The notes: a model not told the origin generated them from the letters alone. A DNA stretch of 64,000 bases from an uncultured Collinsella sp. (GCA_900541785.1 UQKY01000004.1:16508-80507), one strand, 5' to 3'. Counted from the stretch's first letter, positions 43,878 to 52,155 are shown. Program-made: numbers and translations.

Positions 43878-44360
43878 ATGATGTTTAGGCCCTTACGTCG
43901 AAAGAAACGCGCCATCACCGACGAGGTAGCGCGCGAACTGCTCGCTACCTGCAAGCGCGGCGTCTTTGCCGTCAACGGCGACGATGGCTACCCGTACGCC
44001 ATTCCCGTCAACTACTTCTTCGACGCCGAGCACGACAAGATTTATTTCCATGGCGCCAAGGCTGGCCACAAGGTCGACGCACTCAAGCGCGATGACAAGG
44101 TCTGCTTTACCGTTTACGGCAACGAGTGGTACAAGGACGGTGACTGGGCTCCCTACGTTATGAGTACCGTGGTCTTTGGCCGCTGTCGCCTGGCGAATGA
44201 CACCCCCGCGTTTATCGAGGATAAAGTCCGCCAGCTCGCCCTTAAGTACTACCCTTCCGCCGAAGAAATCGAAGAGGAAATCGCCAAAGACATCAAGGGT
44301 GTCCAGCTCTACGAGATTTCGATTGAGCATCTTTGCGGCAAGCAGATTCAGGAAAAGTAA
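43878..44360 (+). CDS. Pyridoxamine 5'-phosphate oxidase-like FMN-binding protein (NimA-type)
   Basis: The 160-residue protein has the split-barrel flavin-binding pattern of NimA/NimC-like proteins: RGVFAVNGDDGYPYAIPVNY (about 27-46), IYFHGAKAGHK (about 55-65) and DDKVCFTVYG. Some Nim proteins reduce 5-nitroimidazoles; most homologs are of unknown role. The ATG 43878 follows AGAAAGG. It starts 40 bp after the hybrid kinase stop on the same strand and may be in its operon. A strong terminator follows at 44389. Confidence 0.83.
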   Translation: MMFRPLRRKKRAITDEVARELLATCKRGVFAVNGDDGYPYAIPVNYFFDAEHDKIYFHGAKAGHKVDALKRDDKVCFTVYGNEWYKDGDWAPYVMSTVVFGRCRLANDTPAFIEDKVRQLALKYYPSAEEIEEEIAKDIKGVQLYEISIEHLCGKQIQEK

Positions 44361-44388
44361 GCCTCAAAAGCAAAACTCACAAATAGCA

Positions 44389-44428
44389 ATATGGCCTGGT
44401 TCCAACCCACCTTGGAACCAGGCCATAT
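44389..44428. terminator. Bidirectional terminator between FMN protein and hybrid kinase
   Basis: A perfect 17-bp inverted repeat (44389-44405 with 44412-44428) around CCCACC lies between convergent genes, 2 bp from the kinase stop codon. Confidence 0.85.
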
Positions 44429-44430
44429 GC

Positions 44431-46623
44431 TTATGAAGCGTCGGCGGCTATGTGCGCCAGCGCCTCAACGAGCTCCTGCGAGCTCACGGGTTTACTCAGG
44501 TGCGCATCCATGCCCGCCTCACGCGAAAGCCTGCGGTCGTCGGCAAAGGCGTTGGCACTCACGGCGATAATCGGCGTGGTCGCGGCATCCTCGCGATCGA
44601 GTGCCCGAATTCGACGCGTGGCCTCAAGGCCATCGATACCGGGCATCATGATGTCCATCAACACCACGTCGTACTCGTGCGGTGCGCTCGCGGCAAACGC
44701 CTCAACGGCAGACTCGCCATCCTTAGCATGCGTCACGACGGCACCGGCACGGCTAAGCGTAAACTGCGCGATCTCGGCATTCAGATCGTTATCCTCTACG
44801 AGCAAAACGCGCAAGCCCTGGAGCGCATCGCCATCGCCCGAATCCACGCGAACTGCCTGAGGGATCTCGGAGCGGTCGCACTTCTCGAACGGCAGGCGGA
44901 TGGTAAACGTCGTTCCCTGCCCCAAGACGCTCGTAAAGCTCATGGTTCCGCCCATAAGCTCGACCAGCTGTTTTGCGATAGGCGCGCCCAGGCCAGTTCC
45001 CGACGAAGCGCCTTCCACCTGCTGCTTCTCGCGGCAAAACGGCTCGTAGAGGTGCTGTTGGAACTCCTCGCTCATGCCAATACCGTTGTCGGCGATCGTG
45101 TATTCATAGACAGGGACGCCATCTACAGGCTCCACCTCGCGGCACACCAGGCGAACATAGCCGCCCTGGCGGTTGTACTTGACGGCATTGCCGGCAATAT
45201 TGAGCAACAAGCGCTTGAGGTGCGTCACGCTCACCCGTGCATAGGGATGATCAAGCGTCTGCTGGTCGCAGATAATTGTCACCAGACGCTCCTCGGCCTG
45301 GCGCTCCAGAATATCGCGCACTTCACAGTTGAGTGCCACCAAATTTGTGGGTACGAGGTTCAGGTCGACCTGCCCGCTCTCCAGGCGACTCATATCCAGG
45401 GCCTCGTTGGCAAGGTCGAGCAGCAGTCCCGATGCCGTCCAGATCTTTGAGCGGCACTCGGTCTGCTTTTGCAGATCGTCCGCATTGGCATCGCCAACCT
45501 CGACCATGCCGCGAATGCCGTTGATAGGCGTGCGCAGATCGTGGCTCATGCGACGCAAAAACTCCGTCTTTGCCGAGTTGGCGGACGAGGCCTCGCGCGC
45601 CGCCTTTGCCAGCTTGTCGCCATAGTCGCGCTCCTGCAGCAACAGGTCGGTCATGCGCTGGCGCTCGGCACGGCGACGCATCATCACAACGGCGGCTATT
45701 GCACCGCCGTAGAGCACCAGCACGCAGGCGACAACGGCGGCGACGATCTCGAAGTAATGCCGCGCCGAGGCATAGGTGTACACATAGAATTTGTGCGCTT
45801 TTCCAAATGTGCCCAAATACCACTCGCCGTCGGCGTTAATCAATTTGACCTTACCGGCCAGGCATCGATCCTTAATACCGTCGACAATGAAGACATCCGT
45901 CACAGGCAGATCGAATACGCCCAATATGGTGGGTTCAACGGCATTGGTCGCAACGACCTTGCCGTCGCTTTCGATCACGATATTGCCGCTATCGATAGTT
46001 TCATAGCCTTCGAGCAGGCTCTGCAGTTTGAGCGTATTACTCGCGACCGCCTTCGCGCCCTGATGCCTTACCGCGATAACGACGCCCTCGCCATCCCGCC
46101 GAGACACGCAGCCAATGTCTGCGACCGAATCATCCGCAAGCGTGATGCGGGCGGTATAGGACTTAAGCGGATGAGTTGCCACCTCCAGCACGGGTGATTC
46201 TTTGAGATACGTAGTGAGCGACTCGTAGCCCACGCCATCGGTCGAGGACTCGGACACCAAATTGCCCGATGCGTCCGTCACGATCAGTGCGCTCACGTTG
46301 AACTGGTCGGCATATTGCTCCAGTGTGGCGTTATCCACCGAACCGTCGCGCTCCATATCGCGCGCTGCCTCTCCGGCGATCTCCATAACGCGTATCAGGT
46401 TTTTGGTTGTATAGGCGCTATTGAATGCATCGTAGGAAAGGCTCTGCGTCGCCACGTAATCGACAACGTCGGCAAAGCGCTGCTCGGCTTGGGCCGTCAT
46501 GTAACCGTAGCTCATCATGCCGGCAGCAACCGAGAGCACTATCCCCAGCAGAGCGACAAGGAGCCATGCCCCTGCCGAACGATTGCCCCGCTCCTCTACG
46601 GCGTGGTCAGGCGCATCGATCAT
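44431..46623 (-). CDS. Hybrid sensor histidine kinase with Cache-like periplasmic domain
   Basis: The 730-residue protein has a membrane helix (about 19-41), an extracytoplasmic domain of about 245 residues, a second helix (about 290-312), HisKA with SHDLRTP (about 357), HATPase with NAVKYN, DNGIGM and SGTGLGAP, and a receiver (about 605-725) with LMDIMMPGIDGLEA. Its kinase and receiver parts closely resemble those of the 41034 kinase, for example NDLNAEIAQ. It overlaps the upstream lipoprotein gene by 4 bp. No separate DNA-binding response regulator or HPt protein is nearby, so output is unclear. Confidence 0.9.
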   Translation of the reverse strand: MIDAPDHAVEERGNRSAGAWLLVALLGIVLSVAAGMMSYGYMTAQAEQRFADVVDYVATQSLSYDAFNSAYTTKNLIRVMEIAGEAARDMERDGSVDNATLEQYADQFNVSALIVTDASGNLVSESSTDGVGYESLTTYLKESPVLEVATHPLKSYTARITLADDSVADIGCVSRRDGEGVVIAVRHQGAKAVASNTLKLQSLLEGYETIDSGNIVIESDGKVVATNAVEPTILGVFDLPVTDVFIVDGIKDRCLAGKVKLINADGEWYLGTFGKAHKFYVYTYASARHYFEIVAAVVACVLVLYGGAIAAVVMMRRRAERQRMTDLLLQERDYGDKLAKAAREASSANSAKTEFLRRMSHDLRTPINGIRGMVEVGDANADDLQKQTECRSKIWTASGLLLDLANEALDMSRLESGQVDLNLVPTNLVALNCEVRDILERQAEERLVTIICDQQTLDHPYARVSVTHLKRLLLNIAGNAVKYNRQGGYVRLVCREVEPVDGVPVYEYTIADNGIGMSEEFQQHLYEPFCREKQQVEGASSGTGLGAPIAKQLVELMGGTMSFTSVLGQGTTFTIRLPFEKCDRSEIPQAVRVDSGDGDALQGLRVLLVEDNDLNAEIAQFTLSRAGAVVTHAKDGESAVEAFAASAPHEYDVVLMDIMMPGIDGLEATRRIRALDREDAATTPIIAVSANAFADDRRLSREAGMDAHLSKPVSSQELVEALAHIAADAS

Positions 46624-47489
46624 GACAGACCCTCCACATTCAAAAATGGCGAAGGGTCATCGAAGTACTTTGACACCAGGCGTTCCATGGTGCCATCGGC
46701 AAGCATTTCTTGGTAGGCATGAGTGAGCTTAACGTTGACGCCGCGCGTATCGTTGATATCGAAAGCGGTGCCCAAACCAACCTCCAGCAGCGGCTCATCC
46801 AAAATGCGATACGTTACGCCATAGTCTTTTTCGTAGGTGAGCAGCAAGGACTCATGCGCGGCGATGGCATCGACCAGGCCCTCGGCGAGCGCGGGGTTCA
46901 GGCATGAACGGTCCGAAAAGCAGTAGAGTTCCTTGATCTGCGGAACGTTTTCATTTGTGCGATTGAGCAAAATGCCCTCAGGCTTGGTGGTGGACTGAAC
47001 CGCTACGATCTTATCCTCAAGATCGGCAAGTGTGTAGATATCGCTCTGGGGATCGACCGCGACCACCTGGCGGCTCGCAAGGTACGGGCCGGCCCAACGA
47101 TACTCGTTTTCGCGACCCGTCATGCTAAAGCTGCCCATGACGCAATCGAGCTCGCCGCTCGCCAGCAGCTCTTTCTTCTTTTCCCAGTCGATCAGCTGGT
47201 ATTTTGGCTTATAACCAATGCGGGCCAAAGCCTCGGTCAATATCTCGACATCCAGGCCAACGATATCGCCGTACTCGTCGGTATACACAAACGGTGGATA
47301 GAGGTCGCTGCCGACGTTGAGCGTCTTGAGGTCGTCGTCTTTGATCTGCGAGGCGTCCAGACCTTCTAATGCAGACGTCGAGGCTTCGTCATTACGCCCA
47401 GAACAGCTAGCTATCGCTACGACAAAGGCGCTCGCCACCGCAAGCGCAACAAACAACGAAATGGCAACCGAGCGACGGGGTCTTTTCAT
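46620..47489 (-). CDS. Family-3 solute-binding lipoprotein linked to the hybrid kinase
   Basis: The 289-residue protein begins with a charged MKRPRR segment, a hydrophobic stretch and a lipobox ending at Cys 29 (AIASC). The mature part has the amino-acid-binding protein pattern: LNVGSDLYPPFVYTDE, GLDVEILTEALARIG, and DCVMGSFSMT. There are no ABC transporter permease or ATPase genes beside it. Because it overlaps the hybrid kinase gene by 4 bp, it is more likely the kinase's ligand-presenting sensor than a transport component. ATG 47489 follows GGAG; 48 upstream codons of the open frame are rejected. Confidence 0.87.
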   Translation of the reverse strand: MKRPRRSVAISLFVALAVASAFVVAIASCSGRNDEASTSALEGLDASQIKDDDLKTLNVGSDLYPPFVYTDEYGDIVGLDVEILTEALARIGYKPKYQLIDWEKKKELLASGELDCVMGSFSMTGRENEYRWAGPYLASRQVVAVDPQSDIYTLADLEDKIVAVQSTTKPEGILLNRTNENVPQIKELYCFSDRSCLNPALAEGLVDAIAAHESLLLTYEKDYGVTYRILDEPLLEVGLGTAFDINDTRGVNVKLTHAYQEMLADGTMERLVSKYFDDPSPFLNVEGLS

Positions 47490-47633
47490 CGAGCTCCAGA
47501 CGATCCTGTTTACAGACTGAAATGGTAAAAAATAATAGCAAACAAAACCACACGAGCGCCCAATGGTTACAGGCGTTTTACCATGCGGGGCCTTCCAGCC
47601 GACTTGGCAGAAGGCCCCACATGCAGTGCTCAC

Positions 47634-48848
47634 TTACCGCGCATTAAAAACGTAGCGGTCCAGGCGGTCGCACGCTTCCCTTACGCGCGAAAGCGGCAGC
47701 GCCAGATTCACGCGAATGTGGCAGGGCCCGTGGAACGGGCGGCCGTCCTGATACCCCACGCCCACGCGCGCCCCCTCGTCGAGCAGCCACTGAATATCGC
47801 GGCCATGTTCGCGACACCACTCGGTGCAGTCCAGAAACACCATGTACGTGCCCTGAGGACGTGAATAGGACACGCCCTCAAAATGCTCATCCACGTAATC
47901 GCAGAAGTACTCGATATTACCGGCAAGCACCTGGTTGAGCTCGTCCACCCACTCGTAGCCCTGCGGCTGGTAGGCACCGATAAGCGCATGCATGGAGAGG
48001 ACGTTCATCTCGTTGTAGTGAGTCTTGTTGGACACGGCGCACACGCGGTCGCGCAGCGTCTCGTTGTAGACAATGTGGTAGCTGCCGACCAGGCCCGCCA
48101 GGTTAAACGTCTTGCTCGGCGCATAGAGGGCAACCGTGCGCATGCGGGCATCCTCGCTCACCGACTGCGTCGGGATGTGCTTGTGCCCCGGCAGGATGAT
48201 ATCGGACCAAATCTCGTCCGAGATCACCACGCAATCGTGCTGGCGATAGATGTCCATGGCGCGCTCGATCTCGTCGCGCTCCCATACGCGGCCGCAGGGA
48301 TTGTGCGGCGAGCAGAACACCGCAGCATGAACGTGGTTTTGGGCGAGTTTGCACTCCATGTCCTCAAAGTCCATACGCCACACGCCCTGGTCGTCGAGCT
48401 TAAGCGGGCTGTGGACAATGCGATAGCCCGCGGCTTCGATAGACTTGGTAAAGCCAATGTAAGTGGGGCTATGGACCAGCACCGCATCGCCCGGCTGGAC
48501 ATACGCGCGCAGCGTCGACACGACACCGCCCAGCACGCCGTTTTCGTAGCCGATATGCTCCGGCGCCAGGCCCTCAACGCCGTTGCGGCGGCTCTGCCAT
48601 TCGATGATGCGGTCGAAATACTCGGGGCGCGGATTGAAATAGCCAAACATGGGATGCTGGGCGCGCTTGATGATGTACTCCTGGACCGTGGGCACCGTGG
48701 CAAAGTTCATGTCGGCCACCCACATGGGAATGCGGTCGAAGCCCTCGTCGGGTGCGTTCGGAGCCATACCGGGGATCTCGCCCCAGGAGTCAACGGCGAT
48801 GGAGTCCATGCCGTGGCGGTCGATAAGCGAGCTAAAGTCGTATTTCAT
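47634..48848 (-). CDS. MalY/PatB-family PLP enzyme (cystathionine beta-lyase-like)
   Basis: The 404-residue fold-type I aminotransferase has WVADMNF (about 43-49), SPHNPCGRVW (about 166-175), the aspartate-tyrosine-like SDEIWSDI segment, and the PLP-binding lysine in SKTFNLAG (about 236). MalY/PatB enzymes split C-S bonds of cystathionine or cysteine and act in sulfur amino acid metabolism. GGGAG precedes the ATG. A single-gene unit. Its link with the methionine synthase-like gene at 2336 is metabolic only. Confidence 0.9.
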   Translation of the reverse strand: MKYDFSSLIDRHGMDSIAVDSWGEIPGMAPNAPDEGFDRIPMWVADMNFATVPTVQEYIIKRAQHPMFGYFNPRPEYFDRIIEWQSRRNGVEGLAPEHIGYENGVLGGVVSTLRAYVQPGDAVLVHSPTYIGFTKSIEAAGYRIVHSPLKLDDQGVWRMDFEDMECKLAQNHVHAAVFCSPHNPCGRVWERDEIERAMDIYRQHDCVVISDEIWSDIILPGHKHIPTQSVSEDARMRTVALYAPSKTFNLAGLVGSYHIVYNETLRDRVCAVSNKTHYNEMNVLSMHALIGAYQPQGYEWVDELNQVLAGNIEYFCDYVDEHFEGVSYSRPQGTYMVFLDCTEWCREHGRDIQWLLDEGARVGVGYQDGRPFHGPCHIRVNLALPLSRVREACDRLDRYVFNAR

Positions 48849-48960
48849 ACTGAACTCCCGTGCGAAGTGGATTGTTTTGGTAGGCGTTATTGTCCACCAG
48901 CACGGGCGATTTTGGCATGGGGTTTGGCGCTTAATTTGACGGGTGCGGACGAACGGATGG

Positions 48961-49707
48961 TTAGTCTTGCGCGTCGTTGACGGCGACTACGGTTAGCTGG
49001 GTTTTATCGACCGTAAAAGATATGTCGAGCCCGGCAAAGGCCAGGTGATAGACGCGGTTTGGCTCGTACTTGCTGCCTGCGCGGCGCGGGTCTTGGCGAA
49101 GGACCTCGACCAGACCGGGAAGCTTTGCGGGCGGGACCATGTCTTGAAGAGCTTGCGGGAACTCAACATCGAGCTCTTGCCACGGAGCATCCTCAATCCA
49201 GCCGCCGGTCGCATCCGGGTGGCAGTCCGCAAACGGGACGTAGGGCTTGATATCGTAGATGGGCGTGCCGTCACGCAGGTCGGCCCCCAGCACATGAATG
49301 ATGGGGCCATCGTCGGTGAGCTCGACACGATCGAGCTTGACGCAGGTAAGCCCAATGGGATTCGGGCGAAACGGACTGCGCGTGGCAAACACGCCCACGC
49401 GCTCGGCTCCACCCAGACGAGGCGGGCGCACGGTTTTCGACCATTTTGCGTTGGTGCCGGACCTGTCCTGCGACTTGGCATCGGCAGCTATGTCGTTTGC
49501 CGTGCCGCCGGGCGTTCCGTTTTCGAAGCGCCACAGCAGCCATAGGTGAGAGAAGGGGTCCAGGCCCTCAACTGCTGCATTGGAGGCAAATTCCGGCTCA
49601 AAAACGATGTGCCCCTGCAGATGGGGCGCCAAAAAGCTGTTGCGCGGAATGCCGAACTTCTGCGGCAGGTCGGTATGTATGTGTGCGATAGGTTCCATGC
49701 CGGTCAT
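48961..49707 (-). CDS. trmO: tRNA (N6-threonylcarbamoyladenosine(37)-N6)-methyltransferase TrmO
   Basis: TrmO (TsaA/YaeB) methylates t6A37 in certain tRNA-Thr. The 248-residue protein has the N-terminal IAHIHTDLPQKFGIPRN, the central VGVFATRSPFRPNPIGL (about 105-121) which is diagnostic for the family, and a C-terminal extension. The open frame continues far upstream, but homology begins at the ATG 49698 or 49707; neither has a clear ribosome binding site. It is divergent from the TipAS-fusion gene across 132 bp. Confidence 0.88.
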   Translation of the reverse strand: MTGMEPIAHIHTDLPQKFGIPRNSFLAPHLQGHIVFEPEFASNAAVEGLDPFSHLWLLWRFENGTPGGTANDIAADAKSQDRSGTNAKWSKTVRPPRLGGAERVGVFATRSPFRPNPIGLTCVKLDRVELTDDGPIIHVLGADLRDGTPIYDIKPYVPFADCHPDATGGWIEDAPWQELDVEFPQALQDMVPPAKLPGLVEVLRQDPRRAGSKYEPNRVYHLAFAGLDISFTVDKTQLTVVAVNDAQD

Positions 49708-49839
49708 TGTACGGCATGGAGGCGTGGGGCGTTGCGCGCAATTCTTCGCCGCGGTCTCCCGTCGTGCAACCAACGGTTGCTTGGAAGGGCGCCTGCCGCC
49801 GCGTATGCTTAAGCCATCAACCAGCAGAAAGGAGCCGTT

Positions 49840-50667
49840 ATGGCCTTTGCAGAAAAGCTCATTGCCATCCGTCGCGCCCATCACCTTACCCAAGAGCAGC
49901 TCGCCGCCAAGCTCTTCGTCACACGCCAAGCCGTCAGCCGTTGGGAGCGCGACGAGGTCACGCCGGGCATCGACATGATGAAGCTCATCGCCGCCGTAAC
50001 CGGCGAGCCTCTGTCTCATCTGCTCGAGATGCCCGAGCACTATTGCCAGAGCTGCGGCATGATACTCACGCCCGATGACTGCGGCACCGATGCCACGGGC
50101 GCCACGACCGACCATTACTGCAAGTGGTGCTACGACCACGGTAAGTACACCTACGACACCACGATGGAGGCGATGATCGAGGATTGTGCCCCGCGGTTGG
50201 CGCAAAACACCGGCATGTCGCTCGACGAAGCCGTCTCGCTCATGGGCGCCGTCCTGCCGCAACTGGAGCGCTGGCGCACCGTGCAGGAAAACGAGGAGCG
50301 CTACGGTGCCGAGGCGCGGGCGCGCTATGGCGATGAGGCTATCGATGCAGCAAACGAAGCGCTGCTGGACATGGATCCTCAGACATGGAACGACATGAAG
50401 GAACTTGAACGCGCTGTTCTGGGCCAGCTATCGATCGCCATGGGCGATGGCGATGCGGACGGAAGCGAGGCTCGCAAGCTTGTCGCGATGCATCGTCGCT
50501 GGATTGCTCTCAACTGGGGATGCGAGCCCCAGAACGAAGCGTATCTGGGCCTCGCCCACGGCTATCTCGCCGACCAGCGCTTTGTTGACTACTACGACAA
50601 GCCCTGCGGCACCGGAGCCACGGCGTTTCTGGTACAGGCCATCGAGTCGTCGTTGACGCGCGCATAG
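49840..50667 (+). CDS. XRE helix-turn-helix, zinc ribbon and TipAS fusion regulator
   Basis: The 275-residue protein fuses three parts. Residues 1-60 are an XRE-type helix-turn-helix (LTQEQLAAKLFVTRQAVSRWE). Residues about 68-104 form a zinc ribbon with CQSC and CKWC. Residues about 115-272 are helical and match the TipAS pattern: EERYGAEARARYGDEA, a TWNDMKELE segment, MHRRWIALNW and a late YLADQRFVDYYDKPCG. TipAS domains bind thiopeptide and other antibiotics; in TipA they follow a MerR domain, so an XRE partner is unusual. AAAGGAG precedes the ATG. The glutaredoxin gene follows by 51 bp. Antibiotic sensing is inferred. Confidence 0.83.
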   Translation: MAFAEKLIAIRRAHHLTQEQLAAKLFVTRQAVSRWERDEVTPGIDMMKLIAAVTGEPLSHLLEMPEHYCQSCGMILTPDDCGTDATGATTDHYCKWCYDHGKYTYDTTMEAMIEDCAPRLAQNTGMSLDEAVSLMGAVLPQLERWRTVQENEERYGAEARARYGDEAIDAANEALLDMDPQTWNDMKELERAVLGQLSIAMGDGDADGSEARKLVAMHRRWIALNWGCEPQNEAYLGLAHGYLADQRFVDYYDKPCGTGATAFLVQAIESSLTRA

Positions 50668-50718
50668 ACCGCGGCGGCTTTGGGTATTTCAATCAAAACT
50701 TCAACCGATTGGAGACCC

Positions 50719-50964
50719 ATGGCTACTGATCACGAGCTCGCACTATTCGTTATGACCGGCTGCCCGTATTGCTTAAAGGTCAAGCGCTTTCTGGCAGATA
50801 ACGGCGTGACCATTCCCGAGCGCAATATCTCGACCGATACCGAAGCCGAGCAGGTACTCATCGCCGTCGGCGGAAAACGCCAGGTTCCCTGCCTGTTCAT
50901 CGACGGCAAACCACTCTACGAGTCGAGCGACATCATCGCATGGGTACAGAAGAACCTGCTCTAG
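50719..50964 (+). CDS. Glutaredoxin-like protein
   Basis: The 81-residue protein has the active-site CPYC at residues 15-18, the cis-proline region QVPCLFIDG (about 55-63) and the late glycine-serine substitute SSDI. This is the NrdH/Grx fold; by family it reduces disulfides or ribonucleotide reductase. TTGGAG precedes the ATG. It follows the TipAS-fusion gene in the same direction. The repeat at 50999 follows. Confidence 0.87.
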   Translation: MATDHELALFVMTGCPYCLKVKRFLADNGVTIPERNISTDTEAEQVLIAVGGKRQVPCLFIDGKPLYESSDIIAWVQKNLL

Positions 50965-50998
50965 CACGCGCACTCTGTCCATCCAAGGAACCCCACCG

Positions 50999-51072
50999 AC
51001 CCAAACATGTACACCAGCATCCAAAGTCGACATTTTTCGACATCTCTGGATGCTGGCGTACAACTTTTGGGT
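50999..51072. repeat. 74-bp palindromic element flanking the AT-rich island, copy 1
   Basis: ACCCAAACATGTACACCAGCATCC (left arm) and GGATGCTGGCGTACAACTTTTGGGT (right arm) pair imperfectly around AAAGTCGACATTTTTCGACATCTCT. A nearly identical element lies at 52080-52150 in the same orientation. Confidence 0.85.
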
Positions 51073-51182
51073 AGCCATGGACGCTCTTAACCGGCTAATT
51101 GTTTGAGGCGACCTTTGGATTATGGCTGTTTGATGCCTCGGGAAAGAGTTTCCGAGGGAGCTATGGTCAAAAAAGGGCAAAT

Positions 51183-51344
51183 ATGAGTACTGCTACCTGT
51201 TTAGTAGCAGCAATTTTGATTATTTCAGGAACTATTCAACGTTCCACTCGTCCGCAGACGACGTTATTTCTCCTCATATGTTCAATAAACGTAGCTCTTA
51301 ATGGGAACAAATCTCATCAGGAGCTACTATTTATAGCAAAATAA
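51183..51344 (+). CDS. Small hydrophobic protein, 53 aa (copy A of an inverted pair)
   Basis: ATG 51183 follows AAAGGG by six bases. The product begins with a hydrophobic stretch (MSTATCLVAAILIISG) and has a second one around 32-42. The first 65 bp, including the leader MVKKGQI-type mini-frame, are repeated in inverted orientation at 51345-51410. I do not recognise the family; a type I toxin or a secreted signal peptide are both possible. Confidence 0.35.
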   Translation: MSTATCLVAAILIISGTIQRSTRPQTTLFLLICSINVALNGNKSHQELLFIAK

Positions 51345-51381
51345 ATGCAACCATAATGGCAACAATACTCATATTTGCCAT
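51331..51381 (-). CDS. Hydrophobic 16-aa peptide frame (copy B of an inverted pair)
   Basis: On the minus strand GGAGGG precedes a frame encoding MANMSIVAIMVAFILL. It shares the nucleotide context GGTCAAAAAA.GGCAAATATGAGTA with copy A and overlaps it tail to tail by 14 bp. The frame is so short that coding is uncertain; the sequence similarity to copy A is the main support. Confidence 0.25.
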   Translation of the reverse strand: MANMSIVAIMVAFILL

Positions 51382-51493
51382 TTTTTGACCACGACCCTCC
51401 AGAATAGTCGCTGAGAACGACACTAAGTGACAAAATCCGGCACTTAAACGTTCTTGTATGACTAGCCATTGAAGGACACCCAACGACTACTCC

Positions 51494-51520
51494 AATTCGC
51501 GACACACTGTGTCGCGAATT
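51494..51520. repeat. Perfect 13-bp inverted repeat in the AT-rich island
   Basis: AATTCGCGACACA (51494-51506) and TGTGTCGCGAATT (51508-51520) pair exactly around a single C. It lacks a T tract and is not near a stop codon, so it may be an operator or a recombination site. Confidence 0.7.
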
Positions 51521-51794
51521 AAGCTGGTCCCACTATCGAAGACCGGTGAGAGCTCCTGCCCAGAATCTCGATAACTTAATAAACGCTCCCCTCCGGAAGT
51601 TCAACGAGCATCCAAATTCCAAGCTGAAAAGCAAAAGAGTATCGAAGCCGTCAATGCTCATTTCCTATCGAGCAGGCGGATCAAAACAAGCTAATTAGCC
51701 CGATAAACTGCTTGTATTTTTGTCTACAAAACTGTATACAAAAAAGGAATCCGAGAACCAGCGCTCGACATTATGTCGATCGATAGGAGGTGCC

Positions 51795-52061
51795 ATGGAT
51801 GCTGAGCAGCTTGAAAAAATGATGGGATTTGCCCCTGGAGAGTTAGAGAAAGCCGCGGAAACTTACGAAAAAGATGAATGGCCGAAAGGCCGCACCGTTA
51901 AGCTGGGAAGGCCGCCGATCTCTGATGAGCCGAGCGCTGTCTTGTCGGCACGTGTGGGCGAATCGGTTCTTGAGGCGTTTGACGAAAAAGCCAAACGCCA
52001 TGGGCAAACGCGCACGGAACGGCTCAGGGAACTCATAACACTTGATGCAATGATTGCCTAG
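51795..52061 (+). CDS. Ribbon-helix-helix protein, orphan antitoxin-like
   Basis: The 88-residue protein has a hydrophilic N-terminal half and a C-terminal RHH-like segment (about 48-86: VLSARVGESVLEAFDEKAKRHG, then TRTERLRELI). Such proteins pair with RelE, BrnT or HicA toxins. AGGAGG precedes ATG 51795, giving strong support for translation. No toxin gene is found on either side: upstream is the AT-rich island, downstream a repeat. It may be an orphan regulator or the survivor of a decayed toxin-antitoxin pair. Confidence 0.72.
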   Translation: MDAEQLEKMMGFAPGELEKAAETYEKDEWPKGRTVKLGRPPISDEPSAVLSARVGESVLEAFDEKAKRHGQTRTERLRELITLDAMIA

Positions 52062-52079
52062 GCACCGCTCCCCCGCCGA

Positions 52080-52150
52080 ACCCAAACATGTACGCCAGCA
52101 TCCAAAGTCGACATTTTCGACATCTTTGGATGCTGGTGTACAGCTTTTTG
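52080..52150. repeat. Palindromic element flanking the AT-rich island, copy 2
   Basis: It matches the element at 50999-51072 almost base for base (ACATGTACGCCAGCATCC left arm; GGATGCTGGTGTAC right arm) and lies in the same orientation, 1.08 kb away. Confidence 0.85.
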
Positions 52151-52155
52151 CTACA

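Larger units (their letters stand above)
51073..51794. other. AT-rich island of about 720 bp without a confident ordinary gene
   Basis: This is the largest gene-poor stretch in the window and is visibly AT-richer than its neighbours. It contains a CCTCGGGAAA/TTTCCGAGG hairpin near 51137-51157, an inverted duplication of a small hydrophobic-peptide sequence (51150-51410), a remnant resembling the GGGGACGTTCTTAA repeat (about 51450-51485), the palindrome at 51494, and the upstream region of the ribbon-helix-helix gene. Confidence 0.7.

Noticed and set aside
49708..50262. Long N-terminal extension of the TrmO open frame
   Set aside because: The extension runs antisense through the start of the TipAS-fusion gene and its promoter. 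Homology starts at about 49707.
51317..51505. 62-codon minus-strand frame in the AT-rich island
   Set aside because: It is in a different frame from the hydrophobic-peptide copies, lacks a ribosome binding site and crosses a degenerate repeat.
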